A stretch of DNA of 6,578 nucleotides from JAHFLV01 sp964367845 (lineage in GTDB: Bacteria; Patescibacteriota; Minisyncoccia; Phycocordibacterales; DATGWK01): positions 1 through 6,578 of the forward strand of contig CAYIYW010000032.1 of assembly GCA_964367845.1 (NCBI GenBank), written 5' to 3'. The notes beneath the pieces were generated by a model that was given only the letters and a program-made list of their open reading frames with translations, did no database searches and was not told the origin of the DNA. The position numbers were made by a program, and so were the translations under genes. This document shows positions 1-5,706 of the stretch, piece after piece. Each line of letters starts with the position of its first letter. The first letter of the stretch is position 1.

Positions 1-1236
1 GAATTTAATTGGGTCAAGAATTATCGGATTATTTTCATCGCAGAAAGTATGCGAGGTCTTGGCGCTTTTGAGACCGACGGCGGCGGCAATTTCGCCGGCA
101 AAGACCTTTTTTACTTCCTCGCGCTTGTCGGCTTGGAGACGGACAATGCGGCCGAGACGTTCTTTGTCGCCGGTCGTGGCGTTATAAATATATGTTCCAG
201 CTTCAATCGTGCCAGAATAGACTCTGAAGAAAGTCAGTTGTCCAACAAACGGGTCGGTCTGAAGTTTGAAGGCCAAGGCGGAAAACGGCTCGTCGTCCGA
301 GGTCTTGCGAGTGATTTTGTCGCCGGTTTTTGGGTCAATGCCTTCTATCGGCGGGGCTTCAAGCGGTGACGGTAAATAATCAACAACGCCGTCAAGAACA
401 AGCTGAACGCCCTTGTTTTTTAGAGCCGAGCCGGTAAAAACCGGAATGAGTTTTACGGCCAAAACGGCTTTGCGAAGAGTTCTTTTGAGGTCTTCAAGCG
501 GTGGCTCTTTGCCCTCAAGATATGAATGCATGAGGGCGTCGTCGTGTTCAACGATTTTCTCAATGAGTTCCGCCCGATATTTTTGAGCATCTGCGAGATA
601 TTCGGCCGGAATTTCTCCTTCGCGGATTTTGTCGCCCATCTCGCCTTCAAAATAAAAGGCCTTCATTTTCAACAGGTCAACAACTCCAATGAAATTTTCT
701 TCCACTCCCATCGGAATCTGCATCCGAACGGCGTTTTTGTTGAGCCGGTCAAGAATTGATTTGTAGGAACGCTCAAAACTTGCGCCCATTCGGTCAAGTT
801 TATTTATGAAACAAATTCTAGGAACGCCTCCCTCGTCGGCGTAACGCCAGTTCGTTTCGGATTGCGGTTCAACGCCGGCCACGCCGTCAAAAACGACAAC
901 CGCTCCATCCAAAACCCGCAGAGAGCGTTTGACTTCGGCGGTGAAATCAATGTGGCCGGGAGTATCAATGATATTGAAACGATTCTTTTTTGAAACATCC
1001 GCGCCCATATACGTCGGGTTCCAAAAACAGGTAATGGCCGCCGCGGTGATAGTGATGCCGCGTTCTCGCTCCTGCTCCATCCAATCAGTCACAGTGTTAC
1101 CTTCGTGAACCTCGCCGATTTTATGGGACATGCCGGTGTAATACAAAATTCGCTCGGAAACGGTGGTTTTCCCGGCGTCAATATGAGCAATGATTCCAAA
1201 GTTTCGGACTCGTTCTAGCGGATAATCGCGATTCAT
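1..1236 (-). CDS. fusA: Elongation factor G, N-terminal 412 residues (3' end outside window)
   Basis: EF-G is the GTPase that drives translocation of tRNAs and mRNA on the ribosome. The frame is open from the ATG at 1236 to the window edge, giving 412 of the usual roughly 700 residues. The G domain is complete: G1 AHIDAGKTT at 17-25, G2 RGITI at 59-63, G3 DTPGH at 91-95, G4 NKLD at 145-148 and G5 SAL at 270-272. The EF-G-specific G' insert follows G4, and domain II starts near residue 318 (FSALAFKLQTDPFVGQL). Domains III-V lie outside. The start is supported by the family-typical opening MNRDYPLERVRNFGIIAH. It is the third gene of the str operon, after rpsL and rpsG. There is no Shine-Dalgarno sequence; the ATG is preceded by a run of A. 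The 121-nt spacer to rpsG is unusually structured. The identification is certain; only the missing C-terminus is unseen. Confidence 0.98.
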   Translation of the reverse strand, partial: MNRDYPLERVRNFGIIAHIDAGKTTVSERILYYTGMSHKIGEVHEGNTVTDWMEQERERGITITAAAITCFWNPTYMGADVSKKNRFNIIDTPGHIDFTAEVKRSLRVLDGAVVVFDGVAGVEPQSETNWRYADEGGVPRICFINKLDRMGASFERSYKSILDRLNKNAVRMQIPMGVEENFIGVVDLLKMKAFYFEGEMGDKIREGEIPAEYLADAQKYRAELIEKIVEHDDALMHSYLEGKEPPLEDLKRTLRKAVLAVKLIPVFTGSALKNKGVQLVLDGVVDYLPSPLEAPPIEGIDPKTGDKITRKTSDDEPFSALAFKLQTDPFVGQLTFFRVYSGTIEAGTYIYNATTGDKERLGRIVRLQADKREEVKKVFAGEIAAAVGLKSAKTSHTFCDENNPIILDPIKF

Positions 1237-1241
1237 TTTTT

Positions 1242-1304
1242 TTAGTTAAAGTTTGTGGTTTTGAGCGCGTGTATCCTTTCTACGTGAAAATGATACACCC
1301 GCAT
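1242..1304 (-). CDS. Possible 20-codon upstream ORF in the fusA leader
   Basis: An ATG at 1304 opens 20 codons (MRVYHFHVERIHALKTTNFN) and ends at a TAA only 5 nt before the fusA ATG, in a different frame. GGAG lies 3 nt upstream of this ATG, closer than an ideal Shine-Dalgarno spacing. The second half of the ORF is encoded by one arm of the large inverted repeat, so translating it would have to open that stem. fusA itself has no visible ribosome binding site, so coupling or reinitiation from this ORF is conceivable. The peptide resembles nothing I recognise, and an ORF this short is easily due to chance. This is a speculative call. Confidence 0.2.
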   Translation of the reverse strand: MRVYHFHVERIHALKTTNFN

Positions 1305-1334
1305 TCACTCCGAAAGGATACACGCGCTCAAAAC
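1258..1334. repeat. 23-bp perfect inverted repeat with third partial arm, rpsG-fusA spacer
   Basis: Positions 1258-1280 are an exact reverse complement of 1312-1334 (23 bp), around a 31-nt loop. The loop holds gatacacccgc at 1292-1302, a 10/11 copy of gatacacgcgc at 1317-1327 in the right arm. The left arm can therefore pair with either copy. A small gtgaa/ttcac stem (1284-1288 with 1304-1308) can also form within the loop. No T-run follows the stem on either strand, so it does not look like an intrinsic terminator. In the str mRNA it would form a very stable hairpin about 20 nt before the fusA start. Possible roles are a processing site, a translational control element for fusA, or a small palindromic repeat element. 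Confidence 0.9.
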
Positions 1335-1357
1335 AAAATAATCAACACACAAAAAAC

Positions 1358-1828
1358 CTACCACGCGAAGTGAGCAAATGCCTTGTTCGCCTCCGCCATC
1401 TTGTGGGTATTTTCGCGTTTTTTCACCGCTTCACCCTCATTTTTTGAAGCCATGAATATCTCTTCGGCCAACTTTTCAGCCATCGGCTTGCCTTTTTTGG
1501 CCCGAGCGGCGCCGACAATCCATTTCATGGACAGGGCCTGACGGCGTTCCGGACGAACTTCTCGCGGCACCTGGTAGTTGGCGCCACCGACTCTGCGAGA
1601 GCGAACTTCCATAAGAGGCGCGGTGTTTTTGAGAGCCATTTCAAAAATCTCAACCGGACTTTCGGTTTTGGCTTTTTCTTTTATAAGTTTAAGAGCGTCG
1701 TAAACAACGGTTCGGGCGGTATTTTTCTTGCCTTCAACCATTACATAGTTAATCAGTTTTGACACTTTTACGGATTCGTAAGTATAGTCGGGTTCAATTT
1801 TTGGCTTGTTTTTTATTTTTCTTCTCAT
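1358..1828 (-). CDS. rpsG: 30S ribosomal protein uS7
   Basis: uS7 binds the 3' major domain of 16S rRNA, nucleates assembly of the 30S head and contacts the E-site tRNA region. The 156-residue protein has the family length. It shows the family core PLMEVRSRRVGGANYQVPREV around residues 90-110, with the RRxGGANYQVP signature, followed by RPERRQALSMKWIV, and ends in the usual FAHFAW-type C-terminus. It follows rpsL by 74 nt and precedes fusA, the standard str order. The ATG at 1828 gives the expected N-terminus (basic, then YESVKVSKLINYVM). No Shine-Dalgarno sequence is visible; the leader is A-rich with repeated AACTAAA. In Escherichia coli the S12-S7 spacer carries the S7 autoregulatory site. 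I see no convincing equivalent hairpin here. Confidence 0.98.
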   Translation of the reverse strand: MRRKIKNKPKIEPDYTYESVKVSKLINYVMVEGKKNTARTVVYDALKLIKEKAKTESPVEIFEMALKNTAPLMEVRSRRVGGANYQVPREVRPERRQALSMKWIVGAARAKKGKPMAEKLAEEIFMASKNEGEAVKKRENTHKMAEANKAFAHFAW

Positions 1829-1838
1829 TTAGGTCTGG

Positions 1839-1856
1839 TTTAGTTGATTTAGTTTA
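1839..1856 (-). repeat. Tandem 9-bp repeat just upstream of rpsG
   Basis: tttagttga (1839-1847) is followed directly by tttagttta (1848-1856), an 8/9 match. On the mRNA this gives two AACTAAA units about 10-30 nt before the rpsG start. A third copy (TTAACTAAA, 1241-1249) lies directly before the fusA start. The units may act as an A-rich unstructured initiation region in the absence of Shine-Dalgarno sites, or the similarity may simply reflect low complexity. Confidence 0.5.
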
Positions 1857-1902
1857 AATTTTTGGGTTGGCTTAAATTGTTTCAGACAGCGATTTTTGTA
1901 AT

Positions 1903-2310
1903 TTATTTCGGTCGCTTCGCGCCGTAAACACTTCGGCTAGTTCGGCGATTTTCAACGCCACCGGCGTCAAGTTTGCCACGAACAACGGTATAGCGCACAC
2001 CGACATCTTTGACGCGACCGCCCCGAAGAAGCACGACGGCGTGCTCCTGAAGATTGTGACCGATGCCCGGAATATAGGCCGTAACTTCCAGACCGTTCGT
2101 CAAGCGAACGCGGGCAATTTTTCGGATTGCTGAATTCGGTTTCTTGGGGGTCTTGGTCGTAACCTTGATGCAAACTCCCCTCTTGAAAGGCGACGGATAA
2201 TAGGCGGGACGATTTTTAAGGGTGTTGAAACCGCGGAAAAGAGCGACCGCTTTGGATTTTCGGGCCGTTAAAACTCTCCTTTTTCTGACTAATTGATTTA
2301 TTGTCGCCAT
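1903..2310 (-). CDS. rpsL: 30S ribosomal protein uS12
   Basis: uS12 sits at the decoding centre, monitors codon-anticodon fit and is the classic site of streptomycin resistance. The 135-residue product shows the family blocks in order: MATINQLVRK at the start, KRGVCIKVTTKTPKKPNSA near 43-61 (with the conserved PKKPNSA loop), VRLTNGLEVTAYIPG at 68-82, GHNLQEH at 84-90, GGRVKD at 97-102, and the C-terminal YGAKRPK. Two departures stand out. The loop that normally reads KDLPGVRY reads KDVGVRY, one residue short and without the proline. The usual PGEGHN reads PGIGHN. It is the first gene of the str operon. The ATG at 2310 is fixed by the conserved N-terminus, although no Shine-Dalgarno sequence precedes it. 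Confidence 0.98.
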   Translation of the reverse strand: MATINQLVRKRRVLTARKSKAVALFRGFNTLKNRPAYYPSPFKRGVCIKVTTKTPKKPNSAIRKIARVRLTNGLEVTAYIPGIGHNLQEHAVVLLRGGRVKDVGVRYTVVRGKLDAGGVENRRTSRSVYGAKRPK

Positions 2311-2370
2311 TTGCGGAAATTTTGCGGAACTTATACTTCTCTTTGAAAACTGAATTTTTTCGCTTTTCCT

Positions 2371-2403
2371 GAAAAAAGAAAACCCGACCGGCGAGCGCCG
2401 ACC
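2371..2403 (-). terminator. GC-rich hairpin plus T-run in the rpsL leader, attenuator-like
   Basis: On the minus strand, 2403-2397 can pair with 2392-2386 (CGGC/GCCG core flanked by two G-U pairs and a C-G pair) around a 4-nt loop. GGG and then TTTTCTTTTTTC follow. This is the layout of an imperfect intrinsic terminator, placed inside the presumed str operon leader some 75 nt before the rpsL start. Nearby complementary runs (CTTTCGCTT at 2405-2413, AAGCGAAA-type stretches on both sides) could form alternative pairings. It may attenuate the ribosomal protein operon. It could also be a leftover terminator for the upstream gene, or chance. Confidence 0.35.
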
Positions 2404-2425
2404 AAGCGAAAGCTCACGAGCCCAT

Positions 2426-2454
2426 ACTTTACTAAATTATCAAAAAATGCGCAA
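2426..2454 (-). promoter_or_regulatory. Candidate sigma70-type promoter of the str operon
   Basis: TTGCGC (2449-2454) and TAAAGT (2426-2431) are separated by 17 nt and each match 4 of 6 consensus positions. Transcription would start near 2419, giving a leader of about 110 nt that contains the GC-rich hairpin. This is the best-placed pair I found in the 200-nt spacer upstream of rpsL. A T8 run at 2470-2477 on the minus strand, without a good stem, might end transcription of the preceding gene. Confidence 0.4.
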
Positions 2455-2510
2455 GAAATGATTATGCTAGAAAAAAAACCAGGAATTTGTTCTTTCGCTT
2501 CAACTTATAC

Positions 2511-3089
2511 CTATTGACGAGTCGTTTCACTGCAATAGTCATCCAAAGAACTCAAAATCAGCTGAACTGATTTATAAATTCCGCTCGGAAGATTGTCTAT
2601 GTACTTGAATTTTTTATAAGAATCCTTCCATGAGCTTGCCGCTAAATTATTCAGGTTTGTGCGCAAGCCAAAAAGAATTTGGTCGGCTTGTTCTCTTGAG
2701 AGTTTAGGATGCCCTGATTTTTTGCCTGGAAAACGTATGTGATAGGTTAATACCCCGAGCTCGTTTTGAATCATGCGGACTGCGGCATGGCGAATATTGC
2801 CGTTTTTGTGTTGAAGCAACTGAAACAGCCACGGAAAAAGAAAATCCGGCTGATTTTCCCGAGCATGCAAAAAATACATGACCGATACGGCCATAACAAA
2901 ATTTTCCTGTCGCCAATCTTCAACGATTTTTGTATATTCCGCGGAAGCGTTTTCAGTAATTGCCGCGATGCGCCTGTACTTTTCCCTTCCGCCAGAGCCA
3001 TACACCAATTTCCGCGCATCCCTCGCCGCTTTGCGGCTGTCGCCCTTTCCCGCGGTTAAAATAATTTTGAATAATTCAGTAAATTTCAT
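2511..3089 (-). CDS. Uncharacterised, probably all-helical 192-residue protein (HEAT-like hairpin)
   Basis: I do not recognise this as a named family. The sequence is soluble in character, with no signal peptide or membrane segment, and appears almost entirely helical. Residues about 62-112 (VMAVSVMYFLHAR, then PDFLFPWLFQLLQHKNGNIRHAAVRMIQNELG) look like one or two HEAT-type helix pairs, with the typical NGNIRHAAVRMI turn-and-helix. The N-terminus is basic (KGDSRKAARDARKLVYG). Repeats of this kind usually mediate protein or nucleic-acid contacts, but nothing here indicates a catalytic role. It lies between the DUF3800 gene and the str operon on the same strand, 115 nt after the former and 200 nt before rpsL. 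Its sampled GC content (about 40% over one 60-base line) is closer to the core genes than that of DUF3800. The ATG at 3089 has no Shine-Dalgarno sequence. The ORF is convincing; its function is unknown. Confidence 0.8.
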   Translation of the reverse strand: MKFTELFKIILTAGKGDSRKAARDARKLVYGSGGREKYRRIAAITENASAEYTKIVEDWRQENFVMAVSVMYFLHARENQPDFLFPWLFQLLQHKNGNIRHAAVRMIQNELGVLTYHIRFPGKKSGHPKLSREQADQILFGLRTNLNNLAASSWKDSYKKFKYIDNLPSGIYKSVQLILSSLDDYCSETTRQ

Positions 3090-3120
3090 TTGGATTGCAT
3101 GGATTTATTGAATGTTTGGG

Positions 3121-3126
3121 ATCATA
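3121..3126 (-). promoter_or_regulatory. Possible -10 box for the helical-protein gene
   Basis: TATGAT on the minus strand lies about 32 nt upstream of the ATG at 3089 and matches 5 of 6 positions of the -10 consensus. The hexamer 17 nt upstream (AAGAGT) is a poor -35, and no TGn extension is present. A promoter is expected here because a terminator-like hairpin ends the preceding gene. This assignment is weak. Confidence 0.25.
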
Positions 3127-3147
3127 TTTTTCGATGTGTATAAACTC

Positions 3148-3175
3148 TTGACTTATGGCGACCGCTTGCTACACT
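3148..3175 (+). promoter_or_regulatory. Plus-strand promoter-like sequence facing a terminator hairpin
   Basis: TTGACT (3148-3153, 5/6 to consensus) and TACACT (3170-3175, 4/6) are 16 nt apart. A transcript would begin near 3182 and run directly into the hairpin at 3188-3224. No ORF or start codon follows. It could be a tiny RNA antisense to the end of the DUF3800 mRNA, or a chance match. Both flanking genes are on the other strand. Confidence 0.3.
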
Positions 3176-3187
3176 GTCTTTGTACCG

Positions 3188-3224
3188 AAAAAGGGCGTCG
3201 ACCGTTAGGACGATAGCCCCTTTT
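3188..3224 (-). terminator. Hairpin terminator overlapping the DUF3800 stop codon
   Basis: Arms 3189-3200 and 3211-3224 pair (four A-T, three G-C, then C-G and a TCG/CGA inner segment, with two single-base bulges). The loop is about 10 nt, in which CC/GG can also pair. On the minus strand a run of five T (3192-3188) follows the GC-rich part, as expected for an intrinsic terminator of the DUF3800 gene, whose TAA lies in the loop. The stem also has TTTT on the plus-strand side, so it may work in both directions. One inner pair is G-U on the plus-strand RNA but a C-A mismatch on the minus-strand RNA. Confidence 0.55.
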
Positions 3225-4008
3225 CATTTGCTCCACTTTCATCGATTTTACTTAAATGGTCTGTTTTATCGACAAAAACATTGAAATTATGATTCTTAAA
3301 TCCTTTGACAAAAGAGTCTGTCCCAAGCTTTGCTTTTAAATACCCTGCTAATTCAATTTTATATTTTGAACCTGGAACGAGGCCTTTTTTAAACTTTATA
3401 TCGTAGGTTATTGCTCCTATTAAAAGATCAGTAAGTTGGAGTAAGTCATTTGATTTTGAGTCAAATCGGCAAACGCCTGCTAGTGCCAACCTTTTGTTTG
3501 CCTGATTAAAATATTTTTTTACATCCACCTCAAAACGAATTTTCCTCGGCGTAGTTACATAATCTGCAATAAGAATAATAATTTCGTGATCGGACAACGC
3601 CGCCCCCAAAAGTTTAAGTGTTATTTGTTCATATGCTAGCCATGGATTTCTATCAAAATTTTCCAAGTAATAATCGCTTTTGGTACTAATAGAATATGAA
3701 CAAAAACTGATACTTTTTGTTTCAAACAAGGCGTCAATCGCTATTTTCGCAAAAGCTAGATTATTTTTTGATAATTTATTAAATTTTACTTCATCGTAAA
3801 ATTTAGCATTACTTCTCTCAAAATGTAGCTTGCTCTGCAAATAATACGGTTGGCTCATTTTTAATATACCGACAGTAAAATACTGGTCTTTTTGATCACT
3901 TAATGTGCCCGTCTCATCCAGAAAACAAAACTTTGTCCAGATTTTATCAAAATCAGCAAGTTTCAAATTCTCAGTTTTTATTTCTTTGTTGAATTTAAAG
4001 AAGGACAT
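3205..4008 (-). CDS. DUF3800-type protein (putative RNase H-like fold), AT-rich accessory gene
   Basis: The 267-residue protein carries the two hallmarks of the DUF3800 family. An N-terminal acidic strand FCFLDETGT is at 27-35, followed by the YFTVGIL strand at 43-49. A C-terminal helix LLQLTDLLIGAITY is at 189-202, where the family usually has LQLADLLAGA. Acidic candidates for a metal site are D31, E32, E73, D149 and D194. DUF3800 proteins are widespread, often in mobile or variable regions. An RNase H-like nuclease fold has been suggested for the family, but no activity is established here. GC content is low: counted 60-base lines gave 35%, 35% and 30%, against 58% and 42% for two lines of folD. 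This points to separate ancestry or recent acquisition. It stands alone, with no transposase or partner recognisable. No clear promoter or Shine-Dalgarno sequence was found upstream. The family call is fairly firm, the function unknown. Confidence 0.8.
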   Translation of the reverse strand: MSFFKFNKEIKTENLKLADFDKIWTKFCFLDETGTLSDQKDQYFTVGILKMSQPYYLQSKLHFERSNAKFYDEVKFNKLSKNNLAFAKIAIDALFETKSISFCSYSISTKSDYYLENFDRNPWLAYEQITLKLLGAALSDHEIIILIADYVTTPRKIRFEVDVKKYFNQANKRLALAGVCRFDSKSNDLLQLTDLLIGAITYDIKFKKGLVPGSKYKIELAGYLKAKLGTDSFVKGFKNHNFNVFVDKTDHLSKIDESGANEKGLSS

Positions 4009-4113
4009 AAATATGATTTTACGGTTTTATTTGACCTCATTAGGTCTAAAACTTGGTCTTTTTTCCATAGTATTTTGATTTTATGCCCTGTTGGTACCCG
4101 ATGCTATGCAGGC

Positions 4114-4998
4114 CTAATTTTGGTTCCGACACGCCGATATCAGATTCTGAAAAAGGGACACAATCGTCATCGGGCCGACGCCGCCGGGCACGGGTGAAAT
4201 TGCTCGCACAATGTTTTTCACATTTTCAAAATCAACATCGCCCACGATTTTTTTGGACACAAGGGTTACGCCGATTTTCCCTTTTTGGGAAATTTTGATA
4301 TTTTGCGGAAGAAAATTAATCCCAATATCAATGACAATCTGGCCTTTTACCACATGATTTTTGGTGATTAATTTCGGATGGCCAACAGCGACGATAATCA
4401 TGTCCGCCCGCCGAGTTTCTTCCCGCAGATTTTTGGTTTGAGTGTGACAAACCGTAACGGTCGCGTTTCGGTTTAGCATCGCCAAGGCGGTCGGCTTCCC
4501 GACAAGGATTGAGTGGCCAACGACAATGACCTTCATGCCCGCCGGATTGATTTTATAGCCGTCAAGCAGGGCCAAAATGCCTTTTGTCGTCGCCGGCATA
4601 AAGCCCTCTTTGTTCTCAAAAAGTGATTTGACGTTTTTTGAAGTCATGCCGTCAACATCTTTGTTTGGAGCAATCGCTTCAATGACCGAGCTCGTGTCAA
4701 GATACGCCGGAATGGGCAGTTGAACGATGATGCCGTGAACCGAGACGTCTGAATTATATTTAACGATGTCGGTGATAAGTTTTTTTTGAGAAACGCCGTC
4801 GGAGTATTTTTTGTGCTCAACAAGCGCCCCGATTCTCTCGCCGAAAAGTTTTTTGTTTTTGATATAAGTGTTTGACTCCTCGCGGTCGCCGATTTGAATA
4901 ATCACCAGTTTTGGTTTTATTTTCATGGCCGAAATTTCTTTCGTAAGCACAAGAGCCAATGAATCGCTTAGTTTTTTCCCGTCAAGAATTTTTGCCAT
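4114..4998 (-). CDS. folD: Bifunctional methylenetetrahydrofolate dehydrogenase / cyclohydrolase
   Basis: FolD interconverts 5,10-methylene-THF, 5,10-methenyl-THF and 10-formyl-THF in the cytoplasm, linking one-carbon units to purine, thymidylate and formyl-methionine synthesis. The 294-residue product has the family length. Catalytic residues align with E. coli Y50, K54, Q98 and D121 as Y45, K49, Q93 and D116, within TYIKNKK, VQLPIP and KDVDG. The Rossmann nucleotide loop is GHSILVGKP (161-169), and the C-terminal signature PVPGGVGPMT is at 269-278. Two motifs deviate: PATTKG (135-140) replaces the common PCTPxG, and GHS replaces GRS in the cofactor loop. I chose the ATG at 4998, giving MAKILDGK as usual for the family. 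A TTG at 5019 would add seven residues and overlap the protease gene. The gene starts 10 nt after the protease stop, so the two are probably cotranscribed. Confidence 0.96.
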   Translation of the reverse strand: MAKILDGKKLSDSLALVLTKEISAMKIKPKLVIIQIGDREESNTYIKNKKLFGERIGALVEHKKYSDGVSQKKLITDIVKYNSDVSVHGIIVQLPIPAYLDTSSVIEAIAPNKDVDGMTSKNVKSLFENKEGFMPATTKGILALLDGYKINPAGMKVIVVGHSILVGKPTALAMLNRNATVTVCHTQTKNLREETRRADMIIVAVGHPKLITKNHVVKGQIVIDIGINFLPQNIKISQKGKIGVTLVSKKIVGDVDFENVKNIVRAISPVPGGVGPMTIVSLFQNLISACRNQN

Positions 4999-5008
4999 TG
5001 AATTAAAT

Positions 5009-5632
5009 CTATATACCAAGACCGGTAATTAACATAAACAATTTGGTTATGACCGGCGCAATGATTGACCAAAAAAAGAAAATGAAAAACAGGACGAACA
5101 AAATCCCGAAACGCTCCAAGAAAACGCGAGCCGGGCTTGAACCCATTTTGAAAATTGAGAAGAGAATTTTGGAGCCGTCCAGAGGCGGAATCGGCACGAG
5201 GTTAAAAACGGCGAGCAGAAGGTTGATGAAAACGATAAAACTCGTAATTTTCAAAATCTCAACACTCTCAACAATTCCGGCCGAGACGCCAAACCGCATC
5301 AGAAGCCCAAAAACGACGGCAATAGCAATGTTTGAAAGCGGCCCGGCGACAGCGACAATCGCCTCGCCCCAACGCTGATTGCGGAGATTGTAAGGGTTGT
5401 ACGGCACCGGTTTCGCCCAGCCGATTAAAAATCCGGAACCGGAAATAAAAAGCAGAAACGGAAGGAAAATTGAACCGAAAAAATCCAAGTGTTTTACGGG
5501 ATTAAGGGTCAGTCGCCCTTCGTATTTGGCGGTTGAGTCGCCGAGCCAATAAGCGGCGTAACCGTGCGAAACTTCATGCACGACAACGGAAAAAATCAGA
5601 ATCACTATTTGAAAAATAAAATCAGCGTTCAT
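5009..5632 (-). CDS. M50 family (site-2-type) membrane metalloprotease
   Basis: This is a short single-domain intramembrane protease of the S2P/M50B class (YwhC-like), embedded in the cytoplasmic membrane. The zinc motif HEVSH is at 19-23 within the first hydrophobic segment. The typical GRLTLNPVKHLDFFGS is at 39-54, GWAKPVPYNP at 71-80, and the second active-site motif NLVPIPPLDG at 144-153 supplies the aspartate ligand D152. Hydrophobic segments fall at about 5-24, 51-70, 91-113, 128-148 and 174-203. The 207-residue length is normal for this compact group, which lacks PDZ or CBS domains. Substrates are unknown; relatives cleave membrane-bound regulators or clear signal-peptide remnants. It is first in a pair with folD, probably transcribed from the divergent region shared with rpmB. 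The ATG at 5632 has no Shine-Dalgarno sequence. Confidence 0.94.
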   Translation of the reverse strand: MNADFIFQIVILIFSVVVHEVSHGYAAYWLGDSTAKYEGRLTLNPVKHLDFFGSIFLPFLLFISGSGFLIGWAKPVPYNPYNLRNQRWGEAIVAVAGPLSNIAIAVVFGLLMRFGVSAGIVESVEILKITSFIVFINLLLAVFNLVPIPPLDGSKILFSIFKMGSSPARVFLERFGILFVLFFIFFFWSIIAPVITKLFMLITGLGI

Positions 5633-5633
5633 G

Positions 5634-5686
5634 GCGCGGTTATTAAGACGTAATCATTAAGCGCGGATTAAGCGCGGTTATTTAAG
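5634..5686. repeat. Tandem 11-bp repeats with a third related unit, possible operator
   Basis: attaagcgcgg occurs twice in direct succession (5656-5666 and 5667-5677). The overlapping longer unit gcgcggttatt(t)aag also occurs at 5634-5647 and 5672-5686. Three gcgcgg cores therefore lie within 45 nt, two of them one helical turn apart. They lie between the bidirectional -10 element and the protease start codon, where a bound regulator could act on that gene. No regulator is encoded nearby. A simple tandem duplication without function remains possible. Confidence 0.6.
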
Positions 5687-5706
5687 GATTGCCGTCCTTT
5701 TGCGTC

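Noticed and set aside
49..369. Open plus-strand frame opposite fusA
   Set aside because: It is in register with the fusA codons on the other strand and resembles no protein. The EF-G reading explains the region fully.
1258..1334. Large palindrome as an intrinsic terminator after rpsG
   Set aside because: Neither strand has a T-run after the stem, and fusA follows in the same operon.
2311..2510. tRNA or other structured RNA gene in the 200-nt spacer
   Set aside because: No cloverleaf, TPsiC-like GGTTCRANNCC sequence or known riboswitch core is visible; only a promoter and leader hairpin can be supported.
4033..4058. gacct/aggtc hairpin followed by ggtc and T6 upstream of the DUF3800 gene
   Set aside because: The stem is only 5 bp and the T-run pairs with an alternative 4-bp arm on the plus strand, where no gene ends. 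It is not a credible terminator for folD.
4999..5019. TTG start at 5019 for FolD
   Set aside because: It overlaps the protease gene and adds residues not seen in the family; the ATG at 4998 yields the standard MAKILDGK start.
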